Shown: positions 1 to 6,372 of the stretch, in pieces
How positions within the stretch are numbered: the first letter of the stretch is position 1
Layout: each line of letters opens with the position of its first letter
From: an uncultured beta proteobacterium
GTDB lineage: Bacteria; Pseudomonadota; Gammaproteobacteria; Burkholderiales; Burkholderiaceae
DNA: 12,350 nucleotides
Direction of reading: 5' to 3'
Assembly (NCBI GenBank): GCA_903845455.1
Contig: CAIMXN010000001.1
Span: 1-12,350 of the forward strand
The notes under the pieces: model-generated
The model's input: only the letters and a program-made list of their open reading frames with translations
Database searches by the model: none
Told to the model about the DNA's origin: nothing
Program-made: the position numbers and the translations under genes

Positions 1-618
1 ACGCCAGTAAGCACCAGCAAGCTTCATCAGCTTAAAGACTTTGAGCTTGCCTGTTGATGGCACATGGGGACCACGGCATAAATCGGTGAATTTGCCTTCT
101 GCGTAAAGTGAAACATCTTCGCCCTGCGGAATACTCGCAATCAATTCTGCTTTGTAGTGCTCGCCTTGGTCTTTAAAGAATTTGATCGCCTCATCACGGG
201 GCAATACGCTGCGCGTAACTGGCTCATCTTTCTTAGCTAACTCAGTCATTTTCTTTTCTAGAGCAACTAAGTCATCAGGCGTAAATGGACGGTGATAGGA
301 GAAGTCATAGTAAAAACCGTTCTCCACCACTGGACCAATGGTCACCTGCGCTTCTGGAAATAGTTCTTTAACAGCGTATGCCAGTAAATGTGCAGTGGAG
401 TGACGCACAATCTCTAGAGCCTCAGGACTCTTATCGGTGATGATGGCTAATTGACTGTCTTTGTCGATCACAAAACTGGTATCGACCATCTTGCCATCAA
501 CTATGCCGCCTAAGGCAGCTTTAGCAAGTCCGCTACCGATGCTTTGGGCAACATCAGCTACGCGAAGGGGGGCCTCAAATTCACGTTTTGATCCATCTGG
601 CAGAGTTACAACTAGCAT
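1..618 (-). CDS. thrS: Threonyl-tRNA synthetase, N-terminal part (runs off the left edge)
   Basis: Charges tRNA-Thr with threonine in the cytoplasm. I translated 206 residues from the ATG at 618; the frame is open to base 1, so about two thirds of the usual ~640 residues lie outside. Residues 1-62 form the TGS domain (starts MLVVTLPDGS). The editing domain follows with HSTAH (H73, H77) and CRGPH (C181, H185), the four residues that in the E. coli enzyme line the site clearing mischarged Ser-tRNA. The visible part ends at GAYWR, just before the catalytic core. The start is supported by GGAG at 624-627, five bases before the ATG, and by alignment from memory with the E. coli N-terminus. The gene lies downstream of tRNA-Val and its terminator, so it probably has its own promoter within 619-677; I see no convincing hexamers there. 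In betaproteobacteria infC, rpmI, rplT and pheST usually follow. Confidence 0.97.
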   Translation of the reverse strand, partial: MLVVTLPDGSKREFEAPLRVADVAQSIGSGLAKAALGGIVDGKMVDTSFVIDKDSQLAIITDKSPEALEIVRHSTAHLLAYAVKELFPEAQVTIGPVVENGFYYDFSYHRPFTPDDLVALEKKMTELAKKDEPVTRSVLPRDEAIKFFKDQGEHYKAELIASIPQGEDVSLYAEGKFTDLCRGPHVPSTGKLKVFKLMKLAGAYWR

Positions 619-677
619 GACCACTCCATCTTGTTTATGAACAGCATTCTTTGCATCAGTACAGCACGACCCCTACT

Positions 678-711
678 AAAAAGAAAGCGCGGTAGCTTTA
701 GGCAACCGCGC
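678..711 (-). terminator. Rho-independent terminator after tRNA-Val
   Basis: On the minus strand the arm GCGCGGT (705-711) pairs with ACCGCGC (687-693), a perfect seven-pair GC-rich stem with an 11-base loop. It is followed at once by the T-rich run TTTCTTTTT (686-678). It lies 20 bases past the 3' end of tRNA-Val and 59 bases before thrS, so it should end the tRNA transcript and separate thrS from the genes upstream. Confidence 0.85.
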
Positions 712-731
712 ACTTTTGGGTCTTTTTTCGT

Positions 732-808
732 TGGTAGGCTCGATTGGACTCGAACCAACGACCCCCACCATGTCAAGGTGGTGCTCTAACCAGCTGAGCT
801 ACGAGCCT
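732..808 (-). tRNA. tRNA-Val, anticodon GAC
   Basis: Folded by hand into a full cloverleaf of 77 bases on the minus strand. The acceptor stem AGGCTCG (808-802) pairs perfectly with CGAGCCT, followed by discriminator A and an encoded CCA end (734-732). The D stem is GCTC/GAGC, the anticodon stem CCACC/GGTGG with loop TTGACAT, and the T arm carries TTCGAGT. The anticodon GAC reads valine codons GUC and GUU. The gene begins 18 bases after the relA stop codon and is followed by a strong terminator, so it may be cut out of a relA read-through transcript or have its own promoter in the relA 3' end. The relA - tRNA-Val - thrS order is, as I remember it, usual in Burkholderiaceae. Confidence 0.97.
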
Positions 809-826
809 ATTAAGACCAAGAGTTTA

Positions 827-2836
827 TCACCGGCGGCGCACTTGAGTAACGCCTTTGAGCTCCTCAAGGCTGTTTTGGACAAGGCGCAGTGCCTCAGAGT
901 CTTTAATTTCAACTGTCAACAGGATCTGGGCCACCCCTTTTTTTGCGGATTTTCGCAAATCAATCACGTGTATGCCCTGCCTGGTCAACACTTCAAATAA
1001 CTCACGCATCAATTCCGGACGATCTAAAGCGCTGACTGCCAAATCTGCCGGAAACACCCGCTTAGAATCATCTTTAGGGTTCGTTACACCGACTGACTCA
1101 TTCCATGCTGTCTGAATGACTCTTTCCGGAGCTCTTTCTAAAAGACCTCTGAAAGTCTTGCAAGAGCGCCGATGAATCGATACACCGCGACCTTGCGTTA
1201 TAAAGCCTGCAATAGCATCAGGAGGTACTGGGCGGCAACACCGTGCTAGCTGGGTGAGTAATGAGTCAACCCCGACGACGAGGACATCACTACCTTGACC
1301 TTGTTTGCGTGTACTTTGGCGCAGGATAATTTCGGATGTGGCTGGGGTCTTTAGTTCTGGCTTTGGTTCTAACTTCGCTTCAGCAGTCTTGGTATGAGCT
1401 GCAGTCTCTTCATCATCTAAAGCATTAAACCAAGCGCGCACTCGGGTACGGGCTCTTTGCGAGCGCAGATAATTGCGCTCAGGGCTAATCCAATCCCGCG
1501 AAGGTCCACCATGTTTGACGGTAATAATCTCGACTGTTTGACCATTCTGTAATGGTGTATCTAATGTAACCATAGCGCCATCAACACGCGCACCGCGACA
1601 ACGATGCCCTAAGTCGGTATGCACTGCATATGCAAAATCAATCGGTGATGAGCCCTTCTCGAGCGAGATCACTTTTCCTAAAGGAGTCAGTACATAAATA
1701 TGATTATCGATCTCATGGTGTTTGAGTTGCTCCCAGGCGTCTTCTTTCCAAGAGATTAATTGTCTTGCCCAAGCGATTTGTCTTTCATAGGCAACCGCAG
1801 CGCTATGAGTGCCCGTTTGGTGGCTTGGATTAGCAGAAGCATTTTTAGGTGGCGTAGCAGCCCCTATATATGCGCCCTCTTTGTAACGCCAGTGTGCTGC
1901 CAAACCATACTCAGCTTGTTGATGCATTTCTTGCGTGCGTATCTGAATCTCAAAAGCAGTCCCGTTCTCATCCATCACAACGGTGTGCAAAGATTGATAG
2001 CCGTTGGGCTTAGGTCTGGCGATGTAATCATCAAACTCTCGCGGTACTGGTTGCCAAACGTTGTGCACCAACCCCAAAATGGCATAACAAGATTTGATAT
2101 CGACCACCAATACTCGGAAAGCTCTCACGTCATAGAGGTTTGCAAAATCTAAAGACTTGCCCTGCATTTTTTTCCAAATGCTATAGATATGTTTCGGCCT
2201 ACCTACAACTTCTCCAGTGATTCCCGCTACCGCTAACTCTTGCTTTAAACGCAGCACGATCTGTTCAATAAAGGCTTCACGTTCAATGCGTTTGGCATCT
2301 AACATTGTGGCAATGTCACGATACATCTGGGGCGATAAAGTTCGGAAGGCGAGATCCTCCATCTCCCACTTCATCTGCCAAATACCAAGGCGGTTCGCCA
2401 ACGAAGCATCAATATCTAAAATCTCTTGCGCCCAGGATGTTGGCATCTCCAGCTTTTCTTGAGTGACCCAACGCAAGGTTTGCAAACGTGAGGCAAGATA
2501 AATTAAGACCACGCGCAGATCATCGCCAAATGCTAAGAGCATTTTGCGTAACATCTCTTCCTGACCAGAAACGTTCAGACCACCATCTGCACGCACCAAC
2601 TTGGCTTGAGCCTGACGCAGTCCTCGATAACCAATCAGTAGCTTTGCCGGCTCATCACCAAGCAACTTGATCAGCGCATCCTTGCCGTGAGTACGCGCGA
2701 TATTGGTGGCGGCAGTGAGAGTTGCCTCATCGAGATGGAGCATTTGCAAAATCTGGAAAACACCAGAGGCATGGCTCTCGGCTAGCTCACCATACCAGCC
2801 ATCAATAATTTTAAATTTTTCAGGTAAATTTGCCAT
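827..2836 (-). CDS. relA: GTP pyrophosphokinase (ppGpp synthetase), RelA type
   Basis: Makes (p)ppGpp from ATP and GTP/GDP on stalled ribosomes. Residues 1-145 are a degenerate hydrolase region with no HD or HDxxED motif, so no ppGpp hydrolase activity is expected. The synthetase domain (about 205-320) has EFDD at 267-270, the EXDD form typical of RelA rather than SpoT, then NGYQSLHT (278-285) and EIQIRT (296-301). The TGS domain covers about 378-440, the zinc-finger domain has C533, C534, H555 and C559, and a C-terminal ACT/RRM domain covers about 595-665. At 669 residues it is shorter than E. coli RelA (744): the pseudo-hydrolase part is ~30 residues shorter, and the helical domain between TGS and zinc finger is replaced by a ~50-residue charged, Pro/Lys/Glu-rich linker. 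The ATG has no Shine-Dalgarno; an in-frame stop 39 bases upstream and lack of other good starts support it. It lies 65 bases after the transporter-hydrolase gene. Confidence 0.95.
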   Translation of the reverse strand: MANLPEKFKIIDGWYGELAESHASGVFQILQMLHLDEATLTAATNIARTHGKDALIKLLGDEPAKLLIGYRGLRQAQAKLVRADGGLNVSGQEEMLRKMLLAFGDDLRVVLIYLASRLQTLRWVTQEKLEMPTSWAQEILDIDASLANRLGIWQMKWEMEDLAFRTLSPQMYRDIATMLDAKRIEREAFIEQIVLRLKQELAVAGITGEVVGRPKHIYSIWKKMQGKSLDFANLYDVRAFRVLVVDIKSCYAILGLVHNVWQPVPREFDDYIARPKPNGYQSLHTVVMDENGTAFEIQIRTQEMHQQAEYGLAAHWRYKEGAYIGAATPPKNASANPSHQTGTHSAAVAYERQIAWARQLISWKEDAWEQLKHHEIDNHIYVLTPLGKVISLEKGSSPIDFAYAVHTDLGHRCRGARVDGAMVTLDTPLQNGQTVEIITVKHGGPSRDWISPERNYLRSQRARTRVRAWFNALDDEETAAHTKTAEAKLEPKPELKTPATSEIILRQSTRKQGQGSDVLVVGVDSLLTQLARCCRPVPPDAIAGFITQGRGVSIHRRSCKTFRGLLERAPERVIQTAWNESVGVTNPKDDSKRVFPADLAVSALDRPELMRELFEVLTRQGIHVIDLRKSAKKGVAQILLTVEIKDSEALRLVQNSLEELKGVTQVRRR

Positions 2837-2843
2837 CGCGCAA

Positions 2844-2849
2844 TGTATA
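2844..2849 (-). promoter_or_regulatory. Possible -10 element for a leaderless relA transcript
   Basis: TATACA on the minus strand lies seven bases before the relA ATG, the distance expected if transcription begins at or next to the start codon. No Shine-Dalgarno is present. The -35 region (TCAATC at 17-base spacing) is poor, so this is weak support only. relA may instead be read from the scoA promoter. Confidence 0.3.
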
Positions 2850-2893
2850 TTTTGTGCAGATTTTAAGATTGATGTTCATGGACACCAACAATC

Positions 2894-2917
2894 AGAATTC
2901 CTTAACTAAAGAATTCT
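2894..2917 (-). other. Hairpin over the stop codon of the transporter-hydrolase gene
   Basis: In minus-strand RNA the arms at 2917-2908 and 2903-2894 form ten consecutive pairs, including one G-U, closed by an AGUU loop. The stop codon TAA (2904-2902) lies at the loop edge. The next bases are GATTGTTGG, with no U-run, so it is not a standard terminator. It could stabilise the 3' end of the upstream mRNA or weaken read-through into relA. Confidence 0.4.
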
Positions 2918-4785
2918 TTTGCTAAAGCGATTTGCTCAGGCTTAACAAATGCCGGCGCATGACCTACATTCGGGATTTCAATACTCCTTGCGTAAGGATT
3001 CACTTTACACATCTCTGCCACTGTTTTAGCAGACAAAAGATCTGAGTTACCACCACGCACAATCAGCATCGGAATATGAATTTGCTTAAAGGCATGCCAC
3101 ATTGCCATCTCACCAGCTTTAGCCATGATGGGGTTGACAGATGCAAATGGCACTGCAATATCTGGATCGTAATGCATCTCCCACACACCATTTTTCTCTT
3201 CCAGCATTGGGCCGTTATAGGTTTCCCACTCATCTGGGGTGTGCTCACCAAAAGTAGCGCAGATGGCATTCAAACGGGCAAGGGCATCAGCACGGTTAGC
3301 AAAAGAAAAAGTTTGGCCGACATAAGATCCCAAACGTTTAATGGCTTCAGGCTCAATGCGTGGGCCCACATCATTAATCAACATGCGACGAATTGGAGAA
3401 TGCGGCATGGAGGCATACACCATACCAATTAAGCCGCCCATTGAAGTGCCAAACCAATCGACCTGTGAAACGCCTAAATGTTTTACTAGGCTAGCCATGT
3501 CCGCAACATACTGGGGCACAGCATATGTCATGGGGTTTTGTAAACGATCGGAGTGACCTCTGCCAACTACATCTGGACACACAACATAATAGTCCTTGCA
3601 TAGCGCTTGTGCCAAGGTATTGAAATCACTACCTCGCCTAGTGAGACCATGCACACAAATCAATACTTTAGGATTGCTTGGGTTACCCCAAGCGTGATAC
3701 GCCATACGATGATTCCCATCACTGTTCTGACAATCCACAAAGAAGGTATCGCCTTGGTGCTGTATTGGTATTACAGGGTTCGATACTGGTGGATTGGCGT
3801 CTGGAATATCATGGTGGTCATGGTCTTGAGTATCCCCCACCTCTTCGGGCTGCAAGGTAACATGATCAATGCCATGTTGATCCAGTAGCATGCCATTGAT
3901 ACGCGACATGATTTCTGGCCAGTCTTGCATATGCTCGATTTCAATATGGCCAATCAAAGCAGGGAAACTCGGCGTCATTTCCCAAACATGCAGGTCATGC
4001 ACCGCAAGCACGCCAGGGATTTTTTTCAAATCACTGCCGACTTGTAAGTAATCGATATGCAGAGGAACGCCCTCCATCAGGAAATGATAAGACTCACGCA
4101 GGATGCTGATGGTCGATTTCAGAATCAATAAGGAAACCAATATCGAGAGGATGGCATCGATTGGCATCCAGCCAGTCAATTGAATGACCACGCCGGCAAT
4201 TAAAGCAGCTACAGAGCCGAGCAAATCACCCATCACATGGACTAATGCCGCTCTAGTGTTCACGCTTTTCTTATCGCGTGATAACACCCAAGCAACCACC
4301 ACATTCATCAATAGACCAATGGCAGCAACGATGGTGACCGTGAGTCCGTCTACTTGATGCGGTGTATAAAAACGGCTTACTGCTTCAAGCACAATCCACG
4401 CAACCAAGACCAACATCACAATACCATTGACAAAAGCAGCTAAAGCCTCAGCACGACCAAAACCAAAGGAGTGCTTAGGCGATGGTGGACGCCTAGAAAT
4501 AATTTGGGCTAAAAGAGCCAAACCTAAAGCAGCTGCATCGGTCACCATATGACCAGCATCAGAAATCAGCGCTAAAGAACCAGCAAAGTAAGCGGCGGCA
4601 CCCTCAACCCCAGAAAAACCTAAGGTGAGGATCAGAGATATCAGCAGCAGATTCTGATTAGAAACTTCTTTGCTATGAGAATGCTTCGCATCGCCCTTCT
4701 TATGGGCATGTAAGGAAGCATCGCTCCCAGAATTCAGTGGGGCGTGAGCAGGCTTGGGAGAGTTGAAATGATGGGAACCCGACAT
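2902..4785 (-). CDS. Cation diffusion facilitator (Zn-type) fused to an alpha/beta hydrolase
   Basis: One open frame of 627 residues with two complete modules. Residues 1-45 are a His-rich cytoplasmic tail. Six membrane segments follow (about 45-67, 72-95, 112-137, 146-168, 181-203, 207-228). HxxxD in TM2 (H79, D83) and in TM5 (H183, D187) form the HD-HD set of Zn/Co/Cd exporters that exchange metal for protons. A ferredoxin-like metal domain (235-312) holds HDLHVW. A linker of about 30 residues with DHDHHD leads to the hydrolase (345-627): HG at 379-380, nucleophile motif GTSMG (S448), acid D582 and H609, a complete triad. CDF termini face the cytoplasm, so the hydrolase should too. Its substrate cannot be read from sequence. 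The join needs no frameshift, and I see no good internal start with a Shine-Dalgarno between residues 330 and 361. The main start has only a weak GGGA. It follows scoB by 35 bases. Domain calls are firm; joint function is unknown. Confidence 0.92.
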   Translation of the reverse strand: MSGSHHFNSPKPAHAPLNSGSDASLHAHKKGDAKHSHSKEVSNQNLLLISLILTLGFSGVEGAAAYFAGSLALISDAGHMVTDAAALGLALLAQIISRRPPSPKHSFGFGRAEALAAFVNGIVMLVLVAWIVLEAVSRFYTPHQVDGLTVTIVAAIGLLMNVVVAWVLSRDKKSVNTRAALVHVMGDLLGSVAALIAGVVIQLTGWMPIDAILSILVSLLILKSTISILRESYHFLMEGVPLHIDYLQVGSDLKKIPGVLAVHDLHVWEMTPSFPALIGHIEIEHMQDWPEIMSRINGMLLDQHGIDHVTLQPEEVGDTQDHDHHDIPDANPPVSNPVIPIQHQGDTFFVDCQNSDGNHRMAYHAWGNPSNPKVLICVHGLTRRGSDFNTLAQALCKDYYVVCPDVVGRGHSDRLQNPMTYAVPQYVADMASLVKHLGVSQVDWFGTSMGGLIGMVYASMPHSPIRRMLINDVGPRIEPEAIKRLGSYVGQTFSFANRADALARLNAICATFGEHTPDEWETYNGPMLEEKNGVWEMHYDPDIAVPFASVNPIMAKAGEMAMWHAFKQIHIPMLIVRGGNSDLLSAKTVAEMCKVNPYARSIEIPNVGHAPAFVKPEQIALAKEFFS

Positions 4786-4820
4786 GGTGATCCCATTATT
4801 TCACTAAATGATGGCCGGTG

Positions 4821-5471
4821 TTAGAAACCCGCTATATCAACAGGGGCACCGGTTTTAGCAATCACTTCATCCTTGCTAACGCCTGGGGCTAATTCCACTA
4901 ACTTGAGGCCTTGAGGAGTGACATCCAAAACACAGAGGTCGGTAATGATGCGACTAATTACCCGCAAGCCAGTTAATGGCAAGGTGCATTTTGGCAGAAT
5001 TTTGATCTCTTCTGTGCCATCTTTTTTCTTGGCAACGTGCTCCATCAATACCACCACATGCTTGACGCCCGCAACCAAATCCATTGCACCGCCCATGCCT
5101 TTGACCATTTTTCCGGGAATCATCCAGTTGGCAATGTCCCCATGCTCGCTCACTTGCATCGCCCCTAAGAAGGCAATATTAATTTTGCCGCCACGGATCA
5201 TGCCAAAAGCATCTGCTGAGGAAAAAATGGATGAGCCTGGCAATGTCGTAATAGTTTGTTTGCCTGCGTTAATTAAATCCGCATCGATTTGATCTTCTGT
5301 TGGAAATGGGCCAATACCCAATAAACCATTCTCAGACTGAAGCCATACTTCTATTCCCTCTGGTACGTAATTGGCTATTAAAGTAGGAATACCAATTCCT
5401 AAATTGACGTAATAACCATCCTTTAACTCTTGAGCAGCACGCGCTGCCATCTCATCTCTATTCCAAGGCAT
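4821..5471 (-). CDS. scoB: 3-oxoacid CoA-transferase subunit B
   Basis: Beta subunit of the cytoplasmic succinyl-CoA:3-ketoacid CoA-transferase, which moves CoA from succinyl-CoA to acetoacetate or a related acid. The 216 residues match the family's full length. The catalytic glutamate is E47 in SENG (46-49), by homology with the animal SCOT enzyme, which forms a glutamyl-CoA thioester there. Other family marks are GIGIPT (25-30), GAMQVSEHGD (103-112) and GMGGAMDLV (126-133). A weak AGAAAG lies before the ATG. It starts 29 bases after the scoA stop, so the two subunits are surely co-transcribed. The exact acid substrate could differ from acetoacetate; AtoA/PcaJ-type relatives share these motifs. 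Confidence 0.93.
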   Translation of the reverse strand: MPWNRDEMAARAAQELKDGYYVNLGIGIPTLIANYVPEGIEVWLQSENGLLGIGPFPTEDQIDADLINAGKQTITTLPGSSIFSSADAFGMIRGGKINIAFLGAMQVSEHGDIANWMIPGKMVKGMGGAMDLVAGVKHVVVLMEHVAKKKDGTEEIKILPKCTLPLTGLRVISRIITDLCVLDVTPQGLKLVELAPGVSKDEVIAKTGAPVDIAGF

Positions 5472-5500
5472 ATTGATCTTTCTAAATTTCTTTTAACTAA

Positions 5501-6202
5501 TTATTTGGCGGCTGAAAGCGTGCGTTGTTCAATCCGCTTTTCAGGCTTGTCATTCACAACTAAGCGATGCACATAGATACCAGGCGTATGAATCTCAGCG
5601 GGATCTAATGCACCATTCTCAACAATCTCTTCCACTTCAGCAACAGTGATCTTGCCAGCCATGGCAACGACCGGGTTGAAATTGCGTGCGGTATGTCGAT
5701 ATACCAAGTTACCTGAACGATCTGCTTTCCATGCTTTTACTAAAGAGATATCGGTCACAATGGAACGCTCCATGATGTATTGCTCACCATCGAATTCTTT
5801 AATTTCTTTTCCTTCGGCAACCAAGGTACCTACACCAGTCTTAGTGTAGAAAGCGGGGATACCACAACCACCAGCACGTAATTTTTCAGCCAAAGTGCCC
5901 TGCGGCGTGAACTCGAGTTCTAACTCACCAGCCAAATACTGACGCTCAAATTCTTTGTTTTCGCCAACATAAGAAGACACCATCTTTTTTACTTGACGGG
6001 TATTGAGCAAGATGCCCAAGCCGAAGTGATCGACCCCGGCATTATTGGAGACAGCCGTTAAATTCTGCGCACCCAACTCTTTCACAGCCAAAATCAGGGC
6101 CTCTGGTATGCCACACAGACCGAAGCCGCCAACGCCAAGCTTCTGGCCATCTTTCAAAATATCCCGCAAGGCATCCACTGCCGATGGGTAGGTTTTATTC
6201 AT
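5501..6202 (-). CDS. scoA: 3-oxoacid CoA-transferase subunit A
   Basis: Alpha subunit partner of the scoB product, forming the CoA-binding half of the transferase. The 233 residues are full length. Characteristic stretches are GGFGLCGIPE (25-34), SNNAGVDHFGLG (52-63), PQGTLAEKLRAGG (100-112) and GIPAFYTKTGVGT (114-126). The GLCGIP and SNNAGVD forms point to the Sco branch rather than AtoD. The start is well supported: AGGA (6214-6211) lies eight bases before the ATG. It is first in the minus-strand operon and divergent from etfD. Use of ketone bodies or polyhydroxybutyrate breakdown products is a reasonable role, but no PHB gene is in the window. Confidence 0.94.
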   Translation of the reverse strand: MNKTYPSAVDALRDILKDGQKLGVGGFGLCGIPEALILAVKELGAQNLTAVSNNAGVDHFGLGILLNTRQVKKMVSSYVGENKEFERQYLAGELELEFTPQGTLAEKLRAGGCGIPAFYTKTGVGTLVAEGKEIKEFDGEQYIMERSIVTDISLVKAWKADRSGNLVYRHTARNFNPVVAMAGKITVAEVEEIVENGALDPAEIHTPGIYVHRLVVNDKPEKRIEQRTLSAAK

Positions 6203-6241
6203 AGCTTTTGTCCTAATAATGCCAAAAAGTGTAAAAAAGCA

Positions 6242-6247
6242 ATCATA
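6242..6247 (-). promoter_or_regulatory. Likely -10 element of the scoAB operon
   Basis: TATGAT on the minus strand (five of six consensus bases) would start transcription near 6235 and give a ~33-base leader that keeps the AGGA ribosome site of scoA. The best -35 is only TTAGTA at 16-base spacing, so an activator may be needed. Confidence 0.4.
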
Positions 6248-6314
6248 ACGCTTTAAGCTAGGATACTAATCTGCTGACGGCGCTTGACTGGTTTTTCGTA
6301 CTGAGTTTTCATAC

Positions 6315-6339
6315 TTAGAACTAAACTATTAGTACTAAA
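6315..6339. repeat. Two TTAGNNCTAA repeats, candidate operator between scoA and etfD
   Basis: TTAGAACTAAA (6315-6325) and TTAGTACTAAA (6329-6339) are direct repeats 14 bases apart. Each core is itself an inverted repeat, TTAG-N2-CTAA; the second is perfectly palindromic. A degenerate third copy, TTCGTACTGA, lies at 6295-6304. They sit in the 170-base divergent region (6203-6372), 34-58 bases before the etfD start. That layout suits a dimeric transcription factor controlling etfD, scoAB or both. I do not recognise the motif. A TTGACT at 6284-6289 could be a plus-strand -35, but no good -10 follows at 16-18 bases. Confidence 0.45.
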
Positions 6340-6372
6340 AGCCGTATTTTTAAGATATTTCGGAGAAATCAC

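Noticed and set aside
619..677. A thrS leader operator like that of E. coli threonyl-tRNA synthetase
   Set aside because: The 59-base leader is too short and shows no tRNA-anticodon-like hairpin that I could find.
716..1000. 94-codon open frame on the plus strand over tRNA-Val
   Set aside because: It reads through the complement of the tRNA and the relA 3' end; a typical spurious frame over a tRNA gene.
1760..2152. 130-codon open frame on the plus strand opposite relA
   Set aside because: It is antisense to the conserved synthetase domain, has no ribosome site that I can see and no recognisable motif.
2894..2917. Calling the GAATTC inverted repeat an intrinsic terminator
   Set aside because: No U-run follows on the minus strand, where the genes are.
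3690..3800. Internal start that would make the hydrolase as a separate protein
   Set aside because: A GTG codon near residue 350 has only a distant AAGG before it, and the only nearby ATG (residue 361) has no Shine-Dalgarno, so I do not claim a second product.
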